A stretch of 64,000 nucleotides of DNA. Source: Bdellovibrio sp. (GTDB lineage: Bacteria; Bdellovibrionota; Bacteriovoracia; Bacteriovoracales; Bacteriovoracaceae). Below are positions 16,955 to 26,600 of this stretch, one piece after another (positions within the stretch are counted from its first letter, which is position 1; each line of letters opens with the position of its first letter). Where the stretch lies: the NCBI GenBank assembly GCA_016187935.1, contig JACPIU010000011.1, positions 1-64,000 of the forward strand, read 5' to 3'. The position numbers and the translations under genes are program-made. The notes below the pieces were generated by a model that worked only from the letters and a program-made list of their open reading frames with translations, had not been told where the DNA came from and ran no database searches.

Positions 16955-17895
16955 AATATTGGATTTCTGTCAACGCAGAAACGCTTAAGCTTCAAGTGGA
17001 GCGCATGCGCTGGGTGGATGACTGGTTTCCGGGGTATTTTGACTTTGCTGTGAGTGCCCAGGTTGATGGCCAGATATTCACGGGGCGTGGGATTGCTGGG
17101 GATGAGGATACGGCCTTCTTAAAAGCGTTGTCAGAAATGGTGGAGCGTGTGTACTGCTTCTATCATAAAATTGGAAGCAACGGTGTGGCGGCCCACCCTG
17201 ATAGAGACCAAGCAATCTTGAACGCCAAGAAGGAATTGATTGAGCGGGATGCTGTCCTTTGCCACACGTTGACCAATACACCCTTTTTTCATTTTTTAGC
17301 ACATGACCTGAAAGAATATCATTTTATAATGGATCATCTTTCTACAAAAGGCGTATCACTAAAATTGGCGCAGGCACACTCATCCGTACCAGACCTCTCG
17401 GTTGTTATCTGTACAACTTCAGGCGAGGGAATCCCGGGCCAGCTTTTTGGGTTTGGTTGTGACCATGATCTACAACGTGCCTCTTTGAAGGCCATTTTTG
17501 AATGTATGCTAAATTCTGTCGCCATCCTTGAAGGCCATGACAAGCTTCCACCGTTGCGGATGACAGAATTTTTAGAAATGAAAGTGCATGGTCCAGACGA
17601 GCATAAGCGGGTCCATTTTACCGAGAAATTGTTTTGCTTTAACACTGGGAGCACTTGTTTGCTCCCGCGACCCGGCTTAACAATTGATGATATTTCCACC
17701 CATGAGCTATTAAGTCCGATGACACTTTTTGACTCAATTCCTTTGACCGTCATGAAAGCACAGTCCGGTGCGCTTCAAAAGATGTTCTATGGGCCTCCAA
17801 AAATAGAGAACGTGAACATAAACCGGCTCACCAACTTCGCTGGCCGAACTTTAACAATTTCAGACTTGGTGAGTATCACTCACCCAATAGGATAG
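16933..17895 (+). CDS. YcaO-domain ATP-dependent peptide-backbone modifying enzyme
   Basis: 320 aa. YcaO hallmarks are in order: GRGIAGDEDTAFLKALSEMVERV near residues 50-70, SNGVAAHPDRDQAILNAKKELIERDA near 84-110 and ASLKAIFECMLN near 190. These make the ATP site, where Glu and Arg of ExxxR-type motifs bind Mg-ATP. YcaO enzymes activate a backbone amide to form azolines, thioamides or amidines. The C-terminus lacks the Pro-rich PxPxP tail of azoline-forming members, and no E1-like partner gene is adjacent. It starts inside the binding-protein gene and ends 2 nt before the kinase, so it is translated from the same message. Confidence 0.88.
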   Translation: MDNIKKLKYWISVNAETLKLQVERMRWVDDWFPGYFDFAVSAQVDGQIFTGRGIAGDEDTAFLKALSEMVERVYCFYHKIGSNGVAAHPDRDQAILNAKKELIERDAVLCHTLTNTPFFHFLAHDLKEYHFIMDHLSTKGVSLKLAQAHSSVPDLSVVICTTSGEGIPGQLFGFGCDHDLQRASLKAIFECMLNSVAILEGHDKLPPLRMTEFLEMKVHGPDEHKRVHFTEKLFCFNTGSTCLLPRPGLTIDDISTHELLSPMTLFDSIPLTVMKAQSGALQKMFYGPPKIENVNINRLTNFAGRTLTISDLVSITHPIG

Positions 17896-17897
17896 TT

Positions 17898-19457
17898 ATG
17901 GCAAATGATAAAAAACTAACCAAACATTTTATCTCGCTTTCCATTGTCGTTGGGGGGCTGCTTCTGTTAATCACGGCCGTTTCCGTGCTGTCTTATGTAT
18001 ACGCCACCAAGCGCGAGAGTGCGTTTCATGTGTCCAAGGTTGTCGAGGGGATGCTCAAGGCCCACCAATATCGTGAGGCGATCTATGCGCTTTCAAACGC
18101 GAAACTCGGCAGCTTTGATGCCATCGGGTATTATGACTTCGAGGGCAACCCCGTATTTGTCCTTCCACCGAGCGTAGGACCTGATTACTTTAAAGAAAAC
18201 GGTAAGGGGTTGAATCGGCTCTTTACCACGACCATCCCTGTTGATATTGACTTTGATGAGGCAGGCCAGAATCGTGCTGGTAAAATTTTTTATGCGTACA
18301 ATAACACCAATGCAGTCTCGTCGATTTTTCTTGTCTGGGTCATTGGACTCTTATGTTTTCTTCCCGTTTTTTATAAGTACAAAACTTTAATAAAAAGTGG
18401 CATTGAACGCGATATTCTGGATGAAAAGAATCGAGGAATCAAAGAGACCGTGAGACAGGTCTGGCACGATTTAAACCAGCCCATGCAATTTCTCTATGCA
18501 TTGGCGGAAAGTGGAAAAGACATAGGAGACTTTGAGCGCGACAAGATTAAAAGTTCTTGTGATGATATGCGCTCCATCTTGGATGATTTGAAAGAGAAAA
18601 AAAACAAGCTTGGTGAGGGGAAAACCGCGACGATTTGCCTCGCCGCCGCGATTAAGGAAATTGTTGAGAAAGAAAATCTGAAGCTTTCAAAAATGAAGAT
18701 GACAGTTAAATTATCCATCACGAAGGATGGTCTTTCGGCGTTCTCTGATATTAACGAAAGTGATTTGAAAAGGATTCTTGGAAACATCATCGACAATGCC
18801 GCACATGCCAGTACCGAAGGGGACACCATCCAGGTCACGCTTGAGCATTTAAGCGAAATGAATATCGTCAGAGTAACGGATCAAGGCCATGGGATTAAAC
18901 TGGAGCAGTTATCCCAGATTGGAAAACGTGGAGTGTCGTTTAGAACAGGCGGCAACGGTCTTGGACTCAGCTATGCGATCAGCAAAGTCGAAAGCTGGGG
19001 TGGTAGGCTTGAGATTGAGTCTGTTTATCAACAGGGCACCACTGTAACGGTCAAAATTCCAAGCGTGGCCATTCCCGAGTGGTTTACCGCCGGGATGGCC
19101 CTTGATGGTGCTAAGGAATTTATTTTGACAGATGACCGAGCAGATATGCATCTGTTGGTTCAGGATGCGTTGAAAGAAAATCACGGCCATCTTGAAAAGT
19201 ATTTTCACCAGACATCCGAGGAGTTTGAGACGTGGTTCTTAAAAAACAAAAATGCGCTGCACTCCCCAGTTTTTGTTTTTGATTATGATCTTGGCCAGGA
19301 CGAAAAAACAGGGATAGATTTGATCGAGGAGTTTGGACTTCAGGCGAATTCAATTCTGATGACCAACTTTCATGATGATGCGTTTGTGCAAGCGAAGGTG
19401 ATGAAGGCCGGAGTGAGGATGTTTCCAAAGGCCTTGGTGGAGTTTGTTGGAGGGTGA
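17898..19457 (+). CDS. Hybrid sensor histidine kinase with C-terminal receiver
   Basis: 519 aa. Two membrane helices (about 11-36 and 140-160) bracket a 100-residue periplasmic sensor. The phospho-accepting His190 lies in VWHDLNQPM. The ATPase domain has N box NIIDNAAHAS, G1 TDQGHGI and G2 GGNGLGLS. A receiver domain follows from about 400, with the acid pair in LTDDRAD, Asp in VFDYDLGQ, Thr in LMTN and Lys in FPKAL. It probably passes phosphate to the regulator at 13449. Location at the end of the operon with a binding protein and a YcaO enzyme suggests its signal is a peptide or its modified product. Confidence 0.93.
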   Translation: MANDKKLTKHFISLSIVVGGLLLLITAVSVLSYVYATKRESAFHVSKVVEGMLKAHQYREAIYALSNAKLGSFDAIGYYDFEGNPVFVLPPSVGPDYFKENGKGLNRLFTTTIPVDIDFDEAGQNRAGKIFYAYNNTNAVSSIFLVWVIGLLCFLPVFYKYKTLIKSGIERDILDEKNRGIKETVRQVWHDLNQPMQFLYALAESGKDIGDFERDKIKSSCDDMRSILDDLKEKKNKLGEGKTATICLAAAIKEIVEKENLKLSKMKMTVKLSITKDGLSAFSDINESDLKRILGNIIDNAAHASTEGDTIQVTLEHLSEMNIVRVTDQGHGIKLEQLSQIGKRGVSFRTGGNGLGLSYAISKVESWGGRLEIESVYQQGTTVTVKIPSVAIPEWFTAGMALDGAKEFILTDDRADMHLLVQDALKENHGHLEKYFHQTSEEFETWFLKNKNALHSPVFVFDYDLGQDEKTGIDLIEEFGLQANSILMTNFHDDAFVQAKVMKAGVRMFPKALVEFVGG

Positions 19458-19499
19458 TATGGTATACGACGGTAAAATGGTATGCTATAGCAGGCTCGG

Positions 19500-19516
19500 C
19501 AAAATGTGCCATTTTG
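19500..19516. promoter_or_regulatory. 17-bp palindrome before the beta-barrel gene
   Basis: CAAAATG-TGC-CATTTTG, perfect 7-bp arms, 45 nt upstream of the ATG at 19562. A possible operator. No clear promoter elements were assigned. Confidence 0.4.
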
Positions 19517-19561
19517 AATATTATGCATTTGCAAAATCATTGATGTCTTAAGATAAAAGAA

Positions 19562-20296
19562 ATGATGATGAAATGTAGTTACTATACTTTGTTTGGCTTA
19601 TTAATAATTTCTAACATTGCTTTGGGCGCATCAGCACGTAAGTCATATGAGCAACGTCGGCCCCAGATGATGTTGTTTTCAGATATGGATGGCAAACGGA
19701 CTGTGTCCTATCATTTTGAAAAGCATTGGGACGATCAGTCCATTCTCATGGAGGATGGAACGAGAGTGGGGCGAGAGGCTTCCTCGATAACAGGAACTCC
19801 AGGAATCTCATGGTCTTTTTCACAAAATTTTCATCTGGGATTGCAGGCTCAGTGGTATATCTTTGACGTTGCATTGCTTCCGAATGCTCAGTATGACTTT
19901 ATAAGAACTGCCACGGCAAAACTCTCGTTTGGAGTAATGTACAAGGGAAGCTGGCTTGTTGTTCGCCCAGGCGCTGGAGCCCAACTAGTATATTATCAGT
20001 TGCTATCAAAATCTAGCGGAGGTCCAAATTTGGAAGCAGTTTTGGGGGCAAGTACTCGCTATATTGATCATCGATACTTGGAGGTAAAAACTCAAGGTGA
20101 AGCTGTTCCGCAGAGGACATATTTAGATTACATTAGAACCTCCAATATCTTCGCTGGTTTTAACATTGCGTGGAGTCCTTTAATTTTGCGTTTCGTGGGT
20201 GGATGGGAATGGTCTTCTGGAATTGAGAGCGTCCCTACTGGTTATCAACGTGCCAATGGTCCTTTTGCATGGGGCGAAATTGGTGTGCGGTTCTAA
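19562..20296 (+). CDS. Outer-membrane beta-barrel-like protein
   Basis: 244 aa with a signal peptide ending near LGASA. The rest is alternating aromatic and polar strands (for example FHLGLQAQWYIFDVAL, WLVVRPGAGAQLVYYQLL) and ends in an aromatic residue (GVRF), as outer-membrane barrels do for BAM recognition. About eight to ten strands are likely. It follows the kinase by 104 nt with its own upstream palindrome, so it may be a target of that regulator. No specific porin family is recognised. Confidence 0.7.
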   Translation: MMMKCSYYTLFGLLIISNIALGASARKSYEQRRPQMMLFSDMDGKRTVSYHFEKHWDDQSILMEDGTRVGREASSITGTPGISWSFSQNFHLGLQAQWYIFDVALLPNAQYDFIRTATAKLSFGVMYKGSWLVVRPGAGAQLVYYQLLSKSSGGPNLEAVLGASTRYIDHRYLEVKTQGEAVPQRTYLDYIRTSNIFAGFNIAWSPLILRFVGGWEWSSGIESVPTGYQRANGPFAWGEIGVRF

Positions 20297-20307
20297 TCTG
20301 ATAGCTC

Positions 20308-20682
20308 TTATTTCGTAATTAAAACACCATCGCGCTTAAGTTTTACAAAACCGCATATATCAGGTCCAGACTCCTTATCTGTAAACGCAGGTGCTTCCAA
20401 TGTCGGATAACCTGACTTCACAAATTTCACATTACGTCCGGAGTACCAAGTTCTTGTTTTGACAGAGGCAAATGAATATTTTCCATTATTGTCAGTCACC
20501 GATAAAACGGTCTCGCCCATCATAATTTTAACATCACTGAGTGGTTCTTCTTTTTCATTCATGACAATTCCACTGAACTCAAAATCTTTCTCGCATTTTT
20601 CACTCAAGCCGCATTTCGCTGCCAAAGTAGAAACAGAAAGAAATAGAATCGGCAACCAAGAAAGTTTCATGAATTTAATCAT
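20308..20682 (-). CDS. Small secreted Ig-like (carboxypeptidase-regulatory) protein, candidate immunity protein
   Basis: 124 aa from the ATG at 20682, nine nt after AAGGAG; an upstream GTG is too close to that site. The signal peptide ends near STLAA. The mature domain shows the carboxypeptidase regulatory-like fold pattern: FSGIVMNEKEEPLSDVKIMM, then SVTDNNGKYSF and a KSGYPTLEAP strand. Three or four Cys suggest disulfides. It lies 13 nt after the RHS stop. Immunity genes usually sit there, and a periplasmic inhibitor would suit a secreted metallopeptidase toxin. That role is inferred from position. Confidence 0.6.
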   Translation of the reverse strand: MIKFMKLSWLPILFLSVSTLAAKCGLSEKCEKDFEFSGIVMNEKEEPLSDVKIMMGETVLSVTDNNGKYSFASVKTRTWYSGRNVKFVKSGYPTLEAPAFTDKESGPDICGFVKLKRDGVLITK

Positions 20683-20695
20683 AGACACCTACTCC

Positions 20696-23600
20696 TTAAT
20701 AGCGGCATTGAGGCACTGGATGGTTAAGGTCATGATAATCACAAACTGGTACGCCAAAATATTCGGTTGATCTTCTATCTGCATCTTGTTCAAACCCACT
20801 GGTATCACCTTTGTTTTTTGACCCAGTCTTCATGTACTTCCATCCACCCCAATCTTTATATTGTAAAGTGTGTCCATATTCATGCATTAGTACTTCCGGA
20901 TCATCGGAATAGTCCGATCCTATGAAAGCCATAAACCCTAGCGAAAAGGCTGGAACTCCCAACATTTCGGGCAGTACGCTATTCTTAATGTAAGGTGTAC
21001 CTTCGTAAAAATGCAATTCTGCCAAATTCCCTGTCCCGACTAAATTGATTGCCTGACCGTAAGCTGAAAGATTGAGCGCCGCAGCTCCAATACTAAGGCC
21101 CATTGCAGGATCGAAAACTGCAATTACAACCGCGGCAATCAAGATTTCAGGCAAAGCAGCTGTCACGACTACTGCAATTGCAACTGATGCAATGGTACTC
21201 CAAAAACTTTTACCAGATGGGTCGGTTCTTGTAATCGGATTATTTCCGGTATAAATATATTTATTACCCACAGTGATAGGAGCGCTCAATTTTCCGGGTG
21301 CTGGGTCAGCTTGCTGGAAGCGCCCTGTGACGGGATCATAAAATCTCGCCCGATAATAATAGAGCCCGCTTTCAATGTCAGATTCCCTATTGGTGTATGT
21401 AAGATAGGGTGTAAGCACCGGAAAGCTTGTCTCTTGATTATTATGATCACGAATTGAAAGCAATTTCCCAAAAGCTGAATATGTGTATCTTTGAATGATG
21501 TCTCCATCTGAATCTGTAATTTCTGTAATGGACCCAAGGCCATCTTTTAAAAAATAGAAAGTTCCAGAAATAATTGCAAGGCCTGCTTGGGTTCCTGCAC
21601 TTGTGACATCCACTGCAAGGGTGTCGTCAGTTCTGAGTCCTGAGTGGGTATAGGTAGAAAGAATTTGATTGGTCGCATCCATCTCATGCAAAATTTCATT
21701 GTCGTGATAGACGTACCGACGAGTGAGATTGTTGGTTGCATTTTGATGATCAACAATCACTTTTTCCACCCGCTGGGCCAAGGCATTATAAAAATAGTCC
21801 GCGGATTTAATGAGGACATTATTTTCGTAGTGTTCAAAGCGGATTAGTTGATTTTCAGAATTATAAATAAAATTTTCGACTTCCTGGCCAAGCGTCTTTG
21901 ACTGTTTGGATGTTAGATTGCCGTTTAAATCATAATAGTAATAATAACGATAATCTTCAGTTAAGCGCTGCTTGGTTAAATCAAATAGGTAATTTCCTAA
22001 CTGGTCATCAGTTCTATTTCCGATTCCATCATAATTGAAGATTTCAGAGGCAAAATCCCCTGTGACTTCTGGGTTAGAAGAACTGAGCAGCTGATTATTG
22101 GAATCGTATCCAAAAACAAAATTCCCAGCGGGTGTCCTCATCTTTGTCCGATTTCCAATCGAGTCACGTTCATAGAGAATATCTTTTATAACAGTGCTGC
22201 CTTTTTTATGCACAATGCTGGTTAAAAAATTGGTGTTGTCAAAATCAAAAAAGCTTTTGCCGTTTGGACGGGTGAGTTCTCGCAATCTATTTGCAAGATC
22301 AAACGCGAAGGTAAAAATTTCACCTTTGTGATTAGTCAACGAGGTTTGGCGATCAAGCAAATCGTACCCGTATGAAAAACTTCCAACCGCGGTTTCCATT
22401 CCCACCCTGTTGCCTGACTGATCAAAAGAATAACTGAGTTCATAATCAGGATAATCAGATTTGGTACCAAGACCACGGCTTCGCGCTGTTGCAACCTGAT
22501 AACCTTTTTCGGTTGGTTCGTATTCAAAATCGATTTGACTTATATTATTTTTTGCCATACTCAAATTGCCTTGGGAATCAAAGTCAAATTCGTAGACATT
22601 GTCTGGTAGAATCTTTTTTACAAGGCGGTCCATGGTGTCATATTGATATGATTTTAAATTGCCGTTGGGGGCTAGCTCAGTCTCCAAATTTCCATTTTTA
22701 TCGTAGGTCATGAGCGTTTCATGACCCAACTGATCAACTTTTTTAAACATCTGATTTAAAGAGTTGTAGTAAAAATTCACTTCTTTACCGAGGGGGTCTT
22801 TAATATTAATCAGCTCCCCAGTTTCCTGATATTTGTATTCTGTCCTTTCATTTTTTGCAGAAACCACAGCAGTTAAACGGTTCCATGAATCATGCTCCCT
22901 TCTTATCATTTGCCCTTTGGCATTCGTTATTTTCGTGATATTTCCCGCACTATCACGTTCAAATGAAGTTTCTGAAAGGTCCGGGGCAACTTGAATTTTT
23001 AGGTTGCCATCTGGAAAATAATCAAAAGAAATTTTTCGATTTAAAGGATTAGTCTGTTCCTTTAAAAGGCCTAAGGCATAATAACTAAAACTATAGCTCT
23101 GCCCAGCACTATTCGTTGCACTCATGAGAAGTCCCGTTAATACATCATAAGTCCGGGTTGTCGTGAGACCGCTTGCATTGGTTTCACTGATTATTTGTCC
23201 ATAACTATTGTAGGTAGAAGACACCGAAGCATTTGTGGCAGAGTCATGCCGAGATAAGAGGTCGCGCGTATCAGGATCATAAACAAAAGTGACTTCAGAT
23301 AAGTCAGGGCGGATAATTTTTATTGGATCACCATAGGCGTTTCGTTCAATTTTGGTAGTCTTGCCCTCGCCATCTACGATGGTGTCGATGAATCCGTTGG
23401 TATCTTTTACAAATTTGGTTTCGATATTTTTCGCATCTTTGATACCATCATAGGCTTGGTCATCGTTGGTTCCATAGGTTTTTAATTGTCCACTCGCGCC
23501 CCCTATATAATTATTTCCCACTGTCGCTGAGGCCGAATCTTGAATTGTCACCTCGGAATCATCCGCTCTTTTTACCTTGCTTAAACGATGCCACTGATTG

Positions 23601-26600
23601 TATTCATATTGGGTGGCATTGCCTCTTTGATCAGTTTCAGAGAGCATCAGTCCATTTTCATCATAAATAAAATTTTTCTTGTTCCCATCTGGAAATTCAA
23701 CTTCGGTTAGCAAGGCACCAGTGTAAGTGAATCTTGTCTCTCTTCCTGTTGGGTCTGTAATTGTTTCGAGTTTATCTCCACTGTAGCTATAGGTTATTGT
23801 TTTTCCCACAGCGTCCGTTTGGGAAGTTATTCGCCCACTTGAATCGTAGCCAATTAAAATTTCGTTTCCGACTCGATCTTGTGCTTTGTTCTGCCTTCCT
23901 TCGTTATCAAAGAAAATCTTGGTGCCATTTCTATATGTTCTAATAAATGTTCCATCACTATTTCTAAGCAATGTTGATTTATCCACGGAAACCGGCGAAT
24001 AAGCAAGTGATCCCGTAGCTGTGCTTTGAAAAATCACTCGCCTTACTCTCTTTTGAGTCGGGTCTGTGATGAGCAAATTGTTATCAGAGTCAAGCCCGAC
24101 ATCAACTGGACTACACAAACTCGCTTGCAATGCGGGTTTGGAATCCCCAATTTCGCCACTGTCAACGCATGTGCCATTTCCGGCAACTGTTTCAGCTATT
24201 TTATTTTGGAGATCAATTCTGACTATTCTATGGTTTCCCGTGTCAGCGACATACAGATATCCCCGGTCATTATCTATTGTCATTCCAAATGGTTCTTGTA
24301 AGTACACATCTTCCGCTCTCGTGATATCGGCGTAGATTCCACCAGAAGATAGTGGTTTTCCTGCAATAGTTGAAATGACCCCATTTGTATCAACTTTTCT
24401 GATATAACCATTTTCAGTTGAAATATATAAGCTGCCTAGCGAATCGTGCACAACACCTCTCGGGTGAAATATGCTGGCAGATAGTGCAGGACCACCATTA
24501 CCGTTATCATATGTTTGAGCATTACCAGCAATTGTATTAATTGTATTGGTTTCAAGATTAATCTGTCTGACTACATTATTTCCGGTATCGGCAATGACAA
24601 TTAAGTTTCCAGGCCCGTATGTCATTCCCATTGGTTTACTTAATTTAGAATCTACGAGTGGACCATCAACATAACCCAAGGCTGGAACTTGCCCCCAGGC
24701 GGTTGTGGGCAACGGACATTGAATATTTCCGCTATACGTGGTTACTTGAACTTGTGCCAATGGATTGCAAACTCCGGTTAAACCATACATCAGATTTGTA
24801 AAATCAGCACTCCAGCAAAATGTGTCAATAAAAACTAGGCCTAGTTGCTGTGGCAATATTGAAGCAATATTGCCGGCCAAAGTTGATATTTGCCCGCTTG
24901 CATCTTTGAAAATTAAATTGGCAAAATCTGTTCCAACAATTGAGTTATCCGGAAATCTTAAAAGCTTTTTAGGTTCCCGCATAAAATCAAAAGTGCCTTC
25001 GCGATATGTGCAACGCGTTCTGGTAGGAAAATAGAGAGTTTGTTTAGATACTCCTGCTCTCCTTCCTACAAAGTTCGGAAGATTGCTCCTTGTGGTACTT
25101 TGTGGTGATTCATCCGAAAGATCGACTTCTTTAATATTGCGTTGATTATCAGCATAGGTGATTTTTGGCCAATTGCTTAAGTCTGTTGCCCTGATTCCCA
25201 AATCATCTGAGTGCAAAGTGTCTATGGTATTTTCAACAGTATATGTAGAAATACTTCCATCCGCTTCTTCAAGCATAATCCTGCCAGCTTGTGGATTTGT
25301 GATTTTCTGAACTCCGGCGATTTTCCAGCCACGGCCAACTTCAGAATTTATTTTGTTTTGAACGTAGAGTGGCCCTTGCAAATCCTGTGGAAACACCATT
25401 TCAGTAATACCATATCCCAGTTGATACTTTTTCTCGCTGATTAATGTTGTACTGCCGCCAGCAAACGCATAGCCCTCATTGGCCGTTGCTGTAACTTTTC
25501 GTGTGCTGATCACCATGCGTTTTAATTGAACTTTATAATTGGTTGAGTATGGATAAATACCACTACCCAAATTACTTAAATCCATCGCATAGGAAATCAC
25601 CGCCCGATAGGGGATACCGGTAAAGCGTATAGGCCCACTTACAATCCCGGCCGTCACAAAGTTTGCTTCGATATAATCAGGTTGTATCCATGAGAAATCA
25701 CTTCCTGTGTAGCTTGCCGTGTATTCACGTCTTTTGATCGTGCCTTCAACATCTCGATACACTTCGTTTCTCGGAATATCAAAAAGGTTGGATACAACTA
25801 TCGTGGGTTTTGCCCAATTGCTTTTATACATGAGACTGGCAGCGATATTTTGGCCTCGTGATTTATAGGAGGGGAGTTCAATAGAGGAAATGAGCGCACC
25901 ATTAAAGGTATCCGCACCCGGCCTATCTTGTGCACCTATCTGCTTGATAGTAGGACCCAGTGGTACGCAAAACACCTCCGAAAAGTGCGTTATCCCCATT
26001 CCTGGCTTTGTCACGACCTCATTACCATTTTCACTAACCTGGGCAATTCCATCCACCTCCCATTCGCCGGTTACACTATTTTTGGAAAGGATCACCAAGT
26101 CCATTCCAGATGGGAATTCATTTTCGTTAGGAAGTACGAGGTCTACGGGTTTGGAGAATTTGACTCCCGATGGCTCAAGAGCAATCACGGTCTCAGGGAC
26201 AGCAAATTCTGGTGGCGGGATCGTAGTTCTATCGCTTGAAACGATAGTCATATTTATATCGCCAGATTGAGTGCCATCAGGAAATGTTGTGACTCCTGCT
26301 GGAATTGAAAGCTCAACGCCGGGTGCATGTGGGCTCACAACTGAAGCTGATGAATTTTCAGCAATATGTGTTTCTGTTCCATCAAAAAGCAGAGGCGCAA
26401 GATAAATTATCCTCTGGATGACATTGCTCTGAGTTCTGCCAATTGACACAGATAATGCTACGGTTGAAAATTTTCGATTTGGTCCAACGACCTCAGGTGG
26501 GATTGTCGTTCCATCAATCAGGAGCTTTTGGTCCCCGGTCATTGGATCAGATATTCTAAACGTACCCGTGGCATCGGTTATGGTGCTTTGGCCAGACTGC

